Source: Proales similis (taxonomy: Eukaryota; Rotifera; Eurotatoria; Ploima; Proalidae). From it: a stretch of DNA of 64,000 nucleotides. The position numbers and the translations under genes were made by a program. Positions 1-13,500 of the stretch are shown in pieces. The stretch spans positions 2,356,001 through 2,420,000 of the forward strand of contig JAGVRJ010000005.1 of the NCBI GenBank assembly GCA_019059635.1, read 5' to 3'. Within the stretch, counting starts at the first letter, position 1. Each line of letters begins with the position of its first letter. Below the pieces are notes generated by a model, which saw nothing but the letters and a program-made list of their open reading frames with translations, was not told the DNA's origin and made no database searches.

Positions 1-1569
1 CTAGCTTTATACTCGAATCCACTCTGCCAGGATAGAGCAGCAATCGAAATCGTCGAGTGGAACTAATTATCTTTGCTTCTGGGTCATCTGGAAGAAAAGC
101 AGCTCTTGAGAGAATAGTTGCTCGAACGAACTGCAAAGGTCAGCTAGTGACCTCAGTTTCCCACTCTGCTCAGCCGAGTGCGGTTAGTCCATGTGCGTCC
201 ATTGAGAATTAAGTCAGAAAGTAATTTGATAAACAGTTTCTGATGATAAGCAAACAAATTAAACAATGCCGAGCACAAGCTGCGTGTTAGCGGCATGTTT
301 ATCTTAGACAAGCTCAGGCAGCAGTCTTAGACAAGATTCGATCGGCATCGACCATGGCTAAGAGGAAAGATAAGCGCTTTTTCCGTTTAGAAAGTAGCAG
401 CTCAGAAGCTGAAGAGCAGAGTGGGGCAGTTGAAATGCGGAAGGGTCGATTAGCATAAGCCCAATCATTTCGAATCACCACCATCTCTCCTCTGGCGTTT
501 AATGCCGCACATAACAGTCTCAAGTCAAAGCAAGGCAAAGATAGCAATCTTCATTGCCTTAGCCTAATGGCTTCGGCCTCATAAACCAACGTTAGGTGGA
601 ATAATATTGATATCAAGCGCCATCCTCTGATGATTAATTCGATGCCTGTCTAATTGGGTCAGAGATCGTCCATCAGCCGATAGTTAGAGGCATCAACAAC
701 ATCAGTGAATGAATGAAGCTCGATTCCACTCGCCTCAGGTCTTAAGGCCATATGAAGCCCTGTCGACTATCTTTAAGCAAATATATGCCTTTTTTCACGT
801 GTCATTTTTATGTCATAAAGTTTCCAAAGAGAGAAGAGTGTTCGTTAAGAGTTAGACCTGGTTTGAGAATGTGACGACAAGTCGAGCATGACTGTGCTAA
901 TTTTTTTCAAATTATTTGTTCTACAAGATAAAGCTAAATCGCTGCATATATTGAAAAGTTCAAATTTTCATCGACCAGCCGCAGTCTAATTGAAGGCGTT
1001 TAAAGAATGCAGGGATGCACACCAGAACAATGGTTGCCGGAGTGAAATGAGATCGCCATGCAAACTTTAAGTTTATTATTCATTCTCAGCACTCTCTCAG
1101 AACTGGTTTCTCACTGAGAGGCGTCCAATAATGAGCTTTTAGTTTGAATTTTCATTCTGACAGCTATTTGCCTGTTCGTTCTAATGAGCTCGACCTAGTC
1201 AATATCCTCGACCAGTTTTATTTACTTTGGCGCTGTCCGACTGGTGCCAATAAGCGGCCATGAAAATTGTTTTCCTTATGGCTTCGGCCATTTTCATCAA
1301 CGCATTAGAAAGCCTTTAGAATAGAGCATCATTGTTATTGATAGAGCATGGCCTCTCCATCCATCAATTCTGTTTTTCATGGCCTCTTGGCTTTATTTGA
1401 CGCCTATTCATCGTTTGTACCACATGTTTTATTCAACTGAATGCTGGCCGCCTGTTGTTGATCGGAGCATTGCTTGTTGTTAAAGAATCTGCCATACACT
1501 TCTCCACTTGAGTCGATTTTCGTTCAAGCATTTAAAGGTTCACATCTAAATTAATAATTTTGTGTTTAG
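1..1569. other. Non-coding region upstream of first visible dystrophin exon
   Basis: No convincing coding exon was found on either strand. The next base after it, 1570, follows a pyrimidine-rich acceptor ending in tttag at 1565-1569. The first visible dystrophin exon resembles spectrin repeat 1, so the exons for the N-terminal CH domains should lie to the left. This stretch is therefore most likely intron, possibly containing an internal promoter or 5' UTR for a CH-less isoform starting at the in-frame ATG at 1675. Confidence 0.6.
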
Positions 1570-4500
1570 CCGCTGAAATTAAGCCGATCGCGGAGTGACA
1601 AGGCAACTTTAACATCCACACTATCCCTGAACGAATCGGACCACAGCAATGACGAGCATCAGCCAGTAGAAAAAATGGAGCAGAAGATTGTCGGAAACGT
1701 AGATATGCGCGCCAAAGTTGATACTTTCCTGGCTGAATTGGATCGAGTCTATAAGTGGCTGGTTGACGCTGACGCTTTGCTTAGCAAGCAAGGTGAAATC
1801 CTCGATGATGTTGTTGGCGTCAAGGACCAGTTTCAGACGCACGAAGACTTTATGTTGGAGCTTACTCAGCACCAAAACAGTGTGGGCACTGTTCTCCAAC
1901 AAGGAAGCCAATTAATCAGTTCGAGTGGCTTGCATCAGTCGGAAGCTTCTAATGTTCGTCTTAAAATGCGAAGTTTGAACGAAATGTGGGAAAAACTTCG
2001 AATTAGAGCAGTTGAAAGGCAGACCAAGCTACATGAACGTTTAATGAATCTACAGAATGCGCAGCTAGATCAAATGGACGCTTGGTTGGTTCAGGCCGAA
2101 CAGCGCATGCAAAAGTTAAAACAATTCGCGGACTCTTTTGAAGAGTTAAACTCGCAAAAGGAAGAGTTGGCCAAACTCCAAGACGACCTTGTTCAAGAGC
2201 AGGAAGCTGTCGACTGCCTAAAGCAGATTATTGTGGTTGTCGATGATAACACCGACGAGCAAGCGTTCGCTCATTTAGAGACAAAGCTTGCTGAACTTAG
2301 TGACCGTTGGTCGAATGTTTGCAAGTTTGTTAGTACTCGCTGGTACGTAATCCAAGAGCTCATACTTCGTCTGAAGAATCTCGATGCTGATTTTGCTGAA
2401 CTCAATCAATGGATCGACAAGAAATCAACAGAGCTAACCCAAGTGGTAAAGAATATCGCACCCTTGCTCCAAAAGCAGGGTTTCTCTATTCTCACGCCTC
2501 AAGTCAAAGAGAACGATTCCGAAAAGGAAGAGCAATCAACCGATCCAGACAATGAGCTGACCAGTAGTCATCAACTTATTAAAATTCTAAAATCAGTTGA
2601 ACAAGAAATGCAGGTAATGCACGGCAAGCTGAATGAAATGAACGACAGTGGCGAGCAGATAAGCACTCAATTGAGCAACTCACCCGAGTTGACCAATTCG
2701 ATAAACGAAAAAATGGACATTCTTGAAGGAAAATGGAATACTCTACTCGAGCAAATGGAGAGTCTGAGCCGAGTGTGCACTGAGATTCAACAGATTGAGC
2801 TTGTTCGAGAAAGCAAAAAGAAAGAAACCAAGATTGCTCTGAGCGAACCAGCCAGAGGTCCTCAAAATTATAAGGATACTGAAAAAAATACTGAAACAAG
2901 TAATAAAGAAGAGAGCGATTGGCCACAAAGGAGCGAGCCTTCGTCTGATTCCCAGCCAAACAAAGATTGTGAAGCCATAGTCGAAACAATTGAAACGACT
3001 GAAATGAACCAAGATCTCAAAGCAGCGGAGCAAAAGATACGAGATGAACTCTCCACTCTCAAAGACGTCTACGAGGGTTACCATCATTACATTGTTAGCG
3101 CAGAATCTCTATCTGACGACCAGCAACTACTAGCCTCTCAAATAGAGACCAATAGCGTAAGCCCAAGACATAACTAGTTCGTATGGAAGCAATCTAGTCA
3201 AATTAATTAACTGTTTAGCTTAAACTCAAAGGAATGAGTTCTTACGAGTCGCGTCTGAAAGAATTAAAAACTGCTGGGAGCACTCTAACAAAAAATTCTT
3301 CGCTCCTCAACGAAATTCAAAACTTCGATTCGCTCTGGTCTCAAACGTTCACACTCATAAGTGAGTAGCTTTTACGAATACTTCCGTCAGCCTATTCGCC
3401 AGAGTTTTCCTGTTCCCATTACTCATCGTCCTCGTATGTTTTCTCGTTAATTTTCAATTCAATCCATTTCCTCTGGTTTTTATATTGCCGAGGATATCCA
3501 ACAAAAATAATTGTTTTGCGGGCCAAAATGAAATTTAGAGAGAGAAAGAGAAAATTCAAAAACCTACAAAAATCTCGACTCTGCTCGGCCAAGCATGCAA
3601 ATCTTTGAATTATTAACGACTGCTTATCGTCATAATTTTGTAATTCGCAGCCAACCGCCAATCAATTGCAGCTACTCCCTCCCCCTCTTGGTTTCCATAG
3701 TTTGTTTTTTCTCAACTCATATTACTTGGGTGAATAAGTGATTGTTTTGTATAAGCTGCGTCGTAACGGCGGCGCTCGATTTGTTTTGCTGTTGATTGCC
3801 TCTTTAATAAGACAAATCTGTTCGAATTAATTCGATTAATCATTTTTGGTTTCAAATTCAGCATAATTGTTAGCCCTGGTCACTATTCTCGGCCTCAATT
3901 AAGCAAATTCTTCCCGCTCCGAGAAGATTATTCTCAGCAATATTATAAAACGACCCTAGCAAGAGAAAATAGTTTTTCATTAGTTGCTGGAATGGGCAGT
4001 AACTCGAAACTAGGTCTTGCTCGTGGCTAAGGTGACTAGACACAAAGTATCGGATTTCGACCGATCCGACTGTTGAGCCAGCAAACGCCTGCGAGCTATT
4101 TTGCCTCGAACCAAATGTCAGATGCAAAGGCTAGTCCGTCTTGTTGAGCATTTCACAAGTGCTTGCAGCCAACTAAAAAGTGAGCCCGGCTACCCCTCTG
4201 TCGTCCTGGCCAAGCGGCCAAACAGGCCGGACACGAGAGAGTGTACGTATGTATGCTTCATGGCAGCTCGCTTAGGCCATTTAACTCGAATTATTTTATT
4301 TGTTATTCTACTCCAATTCACTAGTTGCGGATAATTATTTCGAAGTGCGTGCGACAAAGGAGAGTTGAGAAACAAATCACAAACAGTGGTGTCAGACCAA
4401 CAAGACAGAGAGAGAGAGAGAAAGAAAAAGAGAATGAGGGGCGAAAACTCTGCTTTCATTAATTTTCATCATTCTTTGATTCCCAATCGAGTTTGCTTTA

Positions 4501-7500
4501 AGTCAAAACCCACAAACACGAACGTTGTCGCCACCAACATAACACTTGCTTTCATTTCATTAGTCCCAAACTCTGAGCTTTCTCTCCGTTTGCTTTCTCT
4601 ATTTCTTTTATACTCATCGCTCTCATTCGCATTTATCTCAAAACTCATGTTAATTTCCTGGCATCTGATGCGTGGTTAAATCACTAAACAGAGTGCGATT
4701 GAGTTTGCACTAAGACGCACGCCTACTGGACTAAGATTACCTTGGTCTTTGCTTCATGAGTCCAAATTTAGACCGGCTCATATAGAAAATGCTTTAATCC
4801 GAGTCAGCGCCTTGTCATTGTCTATTAAGGCCTTTGATTGCGTAATAATCGGATGATGAGATATGATAGACGTACGCGTTGAACGAGATTGCATTTAGCT
4901 TCGGCATCCTCTCGTCCTTCTAAATCGACTCCTGGCGCTGCTAAGCCGTTTTAAATAAAACACCGCGCGTAGACTTGCTTTGCAAACTCTTCTTGATTGA
5001 TTCGTTTTTATACTTTGCATCTGGAATCCAGCTGTGTTTTCCTCCGCAACACTTCTATTTTCTTTTCTAACCACCTGATCAGGACGCGGCACGTTTACAT
5101 CAAATCAATCAGCCGGTCCTATGCAGTATTCTATTTCTTATTCCATTTCCCTTGCGTGCTCGTTGCATAGGATGAACCTTAGGCTTCATTCAACATAATA
5201 AGAAGCGGCCACCTACGTAACGCGCATTATTCCAACTTTATCTTGAACATTTTAGCTCTTTATGGTAGCCATTAAACAATAAGCTTGCAGTTTTAAGACC
5301 CCTCACATCAAGCATTGAGCAAAAAGATTTCAAAGCAACAAAAGCTGATTGCCCGACGAATTTTCTATGAATCTTTCACGGACCTCAAAATGCTCATATT
5401 AGAGAGAGCAGCCGTATCGGCAGATCAAACATTTCAGCATGGCTCGGTGCTTCCCAGCAAGCGATTTTGTTTCAATTCCCACTGTTTTGTATCGGGTGGT
5501 TACTTGAAAGCATTCTAGATGAGAGAGTGAGTCTGTTCTTCTGAACATCAAAGTCCAGATCAGATCGGACTATACCATCCATTAATCCAGCTCGCAATTG
5601 GTAGTTTGCTCGGTAAATTAGGTCAAGCGAAGCTTATTATTCGCACTTGATCGCTTTTGCACTCTCTTATGTATTGCATGGGCTTTTTAGATGGCCCAAG
5701 CATGAAAAAACGAACTGCTCTCACATTATGATCACTTATGAATTAGCATACGTTGCTCGATTTGCATTTGTAATTTGCCACTCACTTCCAACTCACACTC
5801 AATTCCCCCCCGGCCCACACAAACACACTTTCAAACTGCCAGCAACCACATCCGAAAAAACATTTTAGAGCACCTTCATACAAATGCATCAATCTTGAGC
5901 ATCTGTAGAGGTAACAGCTCAGAAGAAGAGTATTTGAACGAATGCTCAAATTCAGTTTCAAGGGCTCTATCGCTATGAAAAGAATTTTGAGATCTATTCT
6001 CTAGATAAGTTAAATCAATTTTCCAATTATGCCTTTTTATGTTCAGATCAGAAAAGGATAAAATGCGTTAAGTTATTTTGAACTCGAGTTTCTCATTAAA
6101 TTAATTTGAAAAGCAAGTTTTCAATTAATTACTCGATTTCTGCTTTCTTTTCTATTTATCTATCTCTCTCGTTCTTTGGTTATATTGCTTTATACATGAG
6201 AATGAATTTCGAAAAACGAGTTGTATGACACAAAAAGCTGGCACTGAAAAGAATGAAAAACATTCCTCCTCTTTCTCGCTTGAAAAACCAAAGTGCATAA
6301 AATTGAGTAAAAATTTGCTTTCTCCTCTCAGACGATCGTAGTGCCTGCCTGTCGGCAAAGAGCGCCCAAGTTCGTCAAGAACAAAGTGTTGTTCCAATGT
6401 CACACTCACAGTCTAACGCTTCCGCTGCTGCTGCTTCTGTGCCCACTGGTTCAAGCAATTACGAAACAGTCGAGATCCACAACAGAAAATATGTAAAGAG
6501 TACTCACAAACATAAAATTGAAAGATTGGAGGAGGACAACTCACCAAACCATTCTTCTGACGAAGACGTTCTCCACGTGGTTACAAACGTTTACACTATA
6601 CCGCTTATCAGGACCAACAACGATGGTAAAAGCCCGCGAGATCAGGCTCCTTCTTCAGTGCAATTTTCGGCCAATGTGCAAGAGCATAGCCGAGAAAAAG
6701 CTGACAATGAGCTTCATTCTGCATATGAAGAAGAACTCAAGTTAAGTAGCTCTAAATTACATTCGAGTAGCAGAACACATCAGGAACGAATAGTCTACGA
6801 GTCGAACGGCATTGAGAGCCTGCCGTCAGTCAGTTCACAAATGGCTCACGAGCTTTCCAAATTTCAAATAAAATCAATCGTGGAAATATTCGAGAATGAT
6901 GAACTGGATCTTAACAGGCAGCAGCAGCAACAGCGTCAAGACACTTGTCATCTAAACGCATCGACTAGAAATTCTGAAACCACTATTAAAGAAGTTATCG
7001 GCGGCCCAGAGCAATCAGGTAAAATGGGCTCTTCATTAACTCGAATGTCTTCTAACAACATGCGCACATTTGATTAGACTGCTTAAATAGAAACCCTATT
7101 AGGCTCTTTTCCTACTTAAACTTTTCACGCTTTCCAATCGCTGCTTCTCAGCCTTCTTGTTCGTTTCTACATTCTTCTGAACTCTCTAACTGTTTTGCAT
7201 TTGAAGAAGAGCGACAGGCAGACCCAGAGTTCAACAGACTTTCGAGCCAGCATGATCAAAAAAAGCAGAACATGAGAAGATATTTGGGAGAAATCGAGCT
7301 TCAGCTCAACTCAAATCAGGTGCAGCTAACCTTTCTGGACTTAATGCGAGAGCGGCTTCTTAAAGAAAAGGTTTAAATCTATTTTGAATGGAACTTGATC
7401 GCTAATTACCATTTAAATTTTGGTACATTACAATAAGAATTCGCTCCGTGAGCTCGAGAGCAGAGTTGATTTGCTAAATGAATTGTGCCGGGACTGCGAA

Positions 7501-10500
7501 AAGCTGGCCGGTCAAAGTCGACCAGAAGAGGCCGTCAGATTGCGCAGCGATTTCAAATCTTTGAAATCTTCACAGCAAATTTTAATCGACTCTTACAACG
7601 AGCGAATTGGCTTAATTGAGGCACTGATTTCCGACCTTGGCAATTTCTTAAGCGAAATGAATTTGGCCAAGAACTCGCTAAATCAGTTCGATTCAAAGCT
7701 CACCTCTCTCTCTGCTTCAAGCATGTCCTCTGGGCCTCAATCATTAGAGGACAAACTGGCAACAATTCAACATCTTAGAAAGGATCTTGACGAAATTACC
7801 AGCTCGGTCAACAAGTTAAATGAGCAGTCACAGAGCTTCCTGTATTATTCGAATGTTGACTATCGACTCACTGGTCAGCTCAAGACCGACTTAAATGAGA
7901 TTAACGACCGAGTCAGTCAACTGAGAGCTGAAATAACCAAAAGATATTACCAGCTCGAGGTTAGAGTTAACAAGAATATCAAGCGGCCCAATCGCTATTT
8001 AATAAATTTTAATTTCTTAGGATCAACTGCTCAAGAATAATAAAGTTGATAGCGAGCTCGACGAACTTGGCAACTGGATCGCCTATAAAGAACGCGAGCT
8101 GACTGATAATGAGGGCATCATAATCACTGAAGAGCAGTTCGATCAGAAAACCATCAAGTATAAGGTGACCAGAGGCATCCAATTAAAGACTTTTATATCT
8201 CACTTAAACGGTTGTATATTAGCAAATAAGACTCGAAGTTGAGCAGAAAGAAGAACATTTCAATAGAGCGGTCGATACCTGCAAGCAAATGATGAACGAT
8301 TTATCCAGTTCACCAAACCATCTGAACGCGACTGTGGCAAATTTAAACCGAAAATGGACCACCTTACTTAACAGAGTAAATGAAAAAAACGAGCACTTCA
8401 TGCGTTTGGCCGACACCATAAACGAACTTCGTCGTGAGTGAAACTAACCAAGTGGCATTTTGTTTCTCTTCTGTTCTAATCTGCTTCTTTCCTCAGAGCT
8501 ACTTTACCAAGAAAGCAATTGGCTTGAGAAATTGGAGAAAAAGGTTAATTGGAACCATCTCGGAGCTGATACAGGTTCACTGAGCGCTGAGCTTAACGTA
8601 AGTTAACATCTATCTCACAGTTCTTGTTTGTTCGACTGAATCCCCAATCGATTTAGGAACTGGAAACAATGATAAAGGTGCACTCCGACCAAAATAAAAG
8701 GCGGATCGGACAGCTTTCGGATTTTCTCCTCGAGAACAGCATCCTTATTCAATTGGCTAATAGTGATACCAAAGAATTTATGTATCGCTGGCGCAATCTG
8801 AACGAAATGGCCCACAAGCGACTTTCTGAGTTGGAGCGTGGAATAGACGAAGCGCAGAACTGGGACCGGCGTCTCAATAAGCTTGAAACTTGGATTAACC
8901 AAATTGACCACTATTTGACATCCTGTCTTGAAGAGAATATATTTGCTGATCAAGTTGGCCAGCAGTTTGATAAGCTGCAAGCAGAGTTTGCCGAATATGG
9001 GCTGATGCTGAGAGAAGTCGAGGACGGCGCCGACGAGGCAAGAACTCTAGGTAAATCGGAGTTGGCCAGCCGTCTTGACGATCAATTGACTGCGATCAAG
9101 TTCGCTTGGTCAGAGCTGGAGCGAAAGATGAAAAAGTTTCAGAAACCCTCCGATTTCGATAATAATTTTGAACGGCTTTCTCAAGAATTGAGTTCAATTG
9201 AGCAACAACTGCACAAAGTCGAGTTAAGTAGCGATGATTCGGATACAATTTTTCATCAGTATGAGGAGTGCCTTAAGTTCTATAGGGCATTGTCCGAAAT
9301 CAAGACTCCTGTAGAGCAGACTCTTAAACAAGGCCGCCACATTGTAGAAAGACGCCAAGTAGACAATGGAGCCGAGCTTACTCAATTACTTGACCAATTC
9401 AAGTATAAATACAACGATCTAGGTGCAAGAGTGACCGCCAGTAAGAACGAATTAGAAAAAGTGCATAAGGCAGCCAAAAAGTTCCGGAAGGAATTTTCCT
9501 TGATTGCTGATTTCTTCAGCAAAGTGGACGGCGAGTTGCGAAAAATCGAACAAAAGCCACTGAGCAAAAACTATCATGACGAGCTTGACTGGATTAAAAA
9601 CACCAAAGCCGAAATAGACAAGGTGGAGAACTCGCATTTGGAAAGCCTGATACAAACCAGAAAGAGTATTGAGCAGTCGTTAAAGACTCGAATTCGAAAT
9701 TCCAAAATGACCGAACAGATCAAAGAGGTGGAGGCTAAACTAAACGATGTTCAGAAAAGAATACAACAGCGCACTCAGTTCCTTCAGCAGGAGGCGCGAA
9801 AATTGGATGAGACCTACGAGAGCTTTTTGACTAGTTCGAGAAGGATAATTCACGAAGTAGAAGCGCTTCACCGGCAATTGATTGAAGCCGAGAACTCTGA
9901 ATCGATTGAGCAGCTCGAACAGGTCGAGCGCTCGGTGAACAACTTGCACTCAGAGGTTGAAGCAGTTCGCACCCAAGCTGAAGAGATCTGCACAAAATCT
10001 GAACAATACGTTAAAGTAGTAGAAAGCGAGCTCAATAGTTTGCTCACCAACTTCGAAGATCTGAATCGCCGCGTCAATCTGGCGCATGAACGCATACAAG
10101 AACAACAAGAGGAAGTAGATACTGTGACCAGCCAACATCACTCGCGTCATGAAGCCAGATATTACAAAGGACCTCGTAGAGTCAAGTCACCTTCAGAATC
10201 GAGTGTCGACTCTACAATCGATGCTTTTGACTCCGAACTCAGACAAAAGTACATGCGAGCAGTCGCATACTTGAGGATTCTCGACGAAACGCCGAATGCT
10301 GAGAATAACGAAAATTACGAACGCAACTGTTGGAGCCGAGGTTCCAGAAGCGAAGCGATCGACATAGACCTTGTTATTGAACAAGCTAAGAACATTGCCA
10401 GAGCTAATCGGCACTCGAATCCTGAGAGATGCAGACGAATTCTGGAAAAAGTTCAACGGCTGGAGGTAGGCTAAATCCTAATGGCTTTAAAGCACATGCA

Positions 10501-13500
10501 TTTGTCTAAATTGTGTTGCTTTACTAGCAACGGTGGAAAGCAAACAAGTGCAAGCGCGAGTCTCTGAGATCTTCTGCTAGACTCGTCGACCAGTACAACA
10601 GACGCGAAGATGTTCTCAATGATGAGATTCATATACTCGAAGAGCAATACTCGACTTATCGCGATCAACCGGTCGAAGAATGGGTACGTTAAGCGAATTT
10701 CTTCTTCCGCATGTTAGTTCGTGCAGTGTTTTCTCAACGTGTGTGCCGTTTTTCCCAATGATCTTGAAAGTCCATAATTTGCGCTTTTCTAAAACCTTTC
10801 ACTATTCTTTGAGCCTTTGGTCTTGATTTGCAACTTCGACAACATGTCAGATTCTTAAAGCGCTGCTATCCGCTTATTTTTAAGCCTCGACGAGCTTTTT
10901 GGTCTTTTAACGAATGCTGCTAAAAGCACTCTCATCGTTTATTTGACGCTTTTTGAATCTAAGCACTTGAGAGCTCTGTTTAACTTGGCTTAAATTGCTG
11001 TAATTGATGTTAACTCTGTCACTGAGATGCTGAGATATTGAATTTACCTTGCTTGAGGGCTTCTTGTAAAACGCTGAGAAATGGGCACGAGCTATAAAAC
11101 CAATCTGTTCTACCAGCCGAATCTAATCTGAAAAATAAAAAAGGAGGCCTCTGGTCGTCTGTTCTATGGTCCGAGCGATTTTATTTACGACATAGATTGC
11201 CGAGCGCAGGGAAGCTCTGTTCACTGGAAACAACAAGAATGCTTTGATGCTCGATCAGTCATATCCGAGCCGCCGTTGACTGGTCAAATAATTCTCACTG
11301 AGATGCCGATCAGAAACGAGCCGACAATTATTCGAAAATACAAAACTACCAAAACGACGACTACAACCCAGCACGGCGTACCGCCGCCGCCACCGGCACC
11401 CCTAGTTGCTGAAAGCTTCGATCCGCAGCAGTTTCAGCAAACAATGCATCAAACCTTTGCGAGGATGAGTCAAAACCAGTCATCTGGCCACAGTGCAAGT
11501 GAACGACGTGGTGCTTATCGATCATCAAGCATCCCACCTGGAGGAGCAGTGCGCAATGAATTCTGCGCTCAAACGGATGGGTCGAGTAGGCAAAGAATGT
11601 CAAGCTCGTCTACTCTGCAGCCGGGTGGCACGGTTCGTCGCTATTATTCTTCTCGCAACTACACAACGAATTCTGGACAAGAAGAGAGCCAAGCGTTTGG
11701 CCGCTCAGAAGCAACATCTAATTATCGAATGGAGTCGAGATCGTCGGAGAGACTGCGACAAAACAATGTCTCGCGCGCTTCAACTACTCGAAACCATCTG
11801 GAAGAGCAAGAAGAGCAAACAAGAACCCTTCCGTTCAACTATCAGAGTCAAGTGCGAAAGCATGGAATAACTACGAGCGCTTCTTCGTCATGTATCGATC
11901 ATTTAAACAGTCAATATAATGACAACTCGGAATTTTCGGAAAAGCAAACAAAGATCGAGAGGCCAGTTCCAATCACTCCGATCTCTGTGCAAAACTCGAC
12001 CACTCCTGTCTCGATTCCCATTCGACAAACTAATGCAAACAGTGCCCGAAGCGCCTCAGCGTTTTCTGAGACCAAGAATCACCTTAAAGTTAGATGAGCC
12101 AACAGAAACAACAGAGATGATAGACATTTATTTTTTAGACTTGAGGCGTCTCTTCATCGTGCAAATTCTTATTCATGCGAATAAATTTAAAGGCTGACCT
12201 TCCCTTCCTCCTCCTGATCAGTTCTATGCCTTAAAGGAATTGACTATAACCGTCTGCTTGCTCTCTCGATCTTTGCGTTCTTGTATTTGCATTCTAAACT
12301 TGACCAAATCATTCGCTAAGATCGGTTTTCGAAAGGCTGTTGTCATCAAATAGCAGTAATTTATAATATTAATTAGTTCGACTTATTATGACTGGCTTCG
12401 TGCATGAGAGCGATACTAATAGACTCGATTATGGCAGCTCGATTCCTTTCCGGAAACAACTTGCTTGAAAATTGATTTCTGCCAAGATAATGGACACAAG
12501 AGTGCTTAGAATGCTGATTGCTGAGAAATATTTTAGTTGCGATTTATTTCCTCTACTGGAAAACACGAGACATTGATCAGGTTAATCAAGAGTTGCTTGA
12601 TCAGAAGAGCTAAATCGCGAGTCACTTTTACTCTTGCTTGTGTCTATCACGGGTGTTTAATTCAATTCAGCTTCGAATTTTCTTATTTATTTTTTATAAG
12701 AGATCATAATTTGTCAATTCGTTGCTACATAAATCTTTATGTAATCTGGTCGATACGTGTTCTGAAAGCATGAGTGCTCATGCTCTTCAATTCTCAACCA
12801 ACAGGCCAAGATATTAATTTAAATGCTGGCGCAGTTGGTATGCTGATTTATGTAGCTAAAGAGTTGCCCTTTGCCTCTGCGCCTCTCTCTCTGGCTCTAT
12901 ACAACTACCGACAGAATGCAACTCGTTCTGTTTATATGTGCTTACTGAACCATTTAGACCAGGTCATAGTCTAACTCAAGTATTTATTGACTTAATTCAA
13001 GCATCAGACTAAAGCTAGCCAAGCAGTTAGCCAGCCATCTGATATTTAAAGCCGCACTCAAATCAGCTCTAATTAATAAGTGGGGAGGCTGATTTCGATA
13101 TAACAAGAGTGCATGCCGCTTCCCCCCTACCGCACTGAATCGTTCTGCCTGGCTCTCAGTTATTTTTCTTTTTTTTCGAGTGCTTCTAGTAATTACAGAC
13201 AGATTAAAGCCAACTGACACCTAAAATATTAATAATTTAAGGTTCCGATTAAAAGATTCAAAAGAGCTCTGCGTCTGATAGAAGAGCTCTGCATTGAAGA
13301 AAAAATCATCAACGAGCTGAGAAGCCTAGAAGCGCTTACTGGTTCAACTGCCGATCTATTTGATCAACACAATTCTAATCCAGATAAAAGCTACCGCCTC
13401 TACCAGAAATGGTCGAATCTAGTGGCCCGTATTGATTATCCACCAATGAGCGTATACCTTACTGAGGCCGAGTATTTTTTTAATGGGTCGAAAATGTCTT

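Noticed and set aside
2579-3087. Long minus-strand open frames opposite the first dystrophin exon
   Set aside because: They are reverse-frame shadows of the coiled-coil coding sequence, which is strongly supported by homology.
11493-11870. Second long plus-strand frame inside the dystrophin cassette exon
   Set aside because: Out of frame with both flanking junctions; the phase-0 frame spans the whole exon and is the one compatible with splicing.
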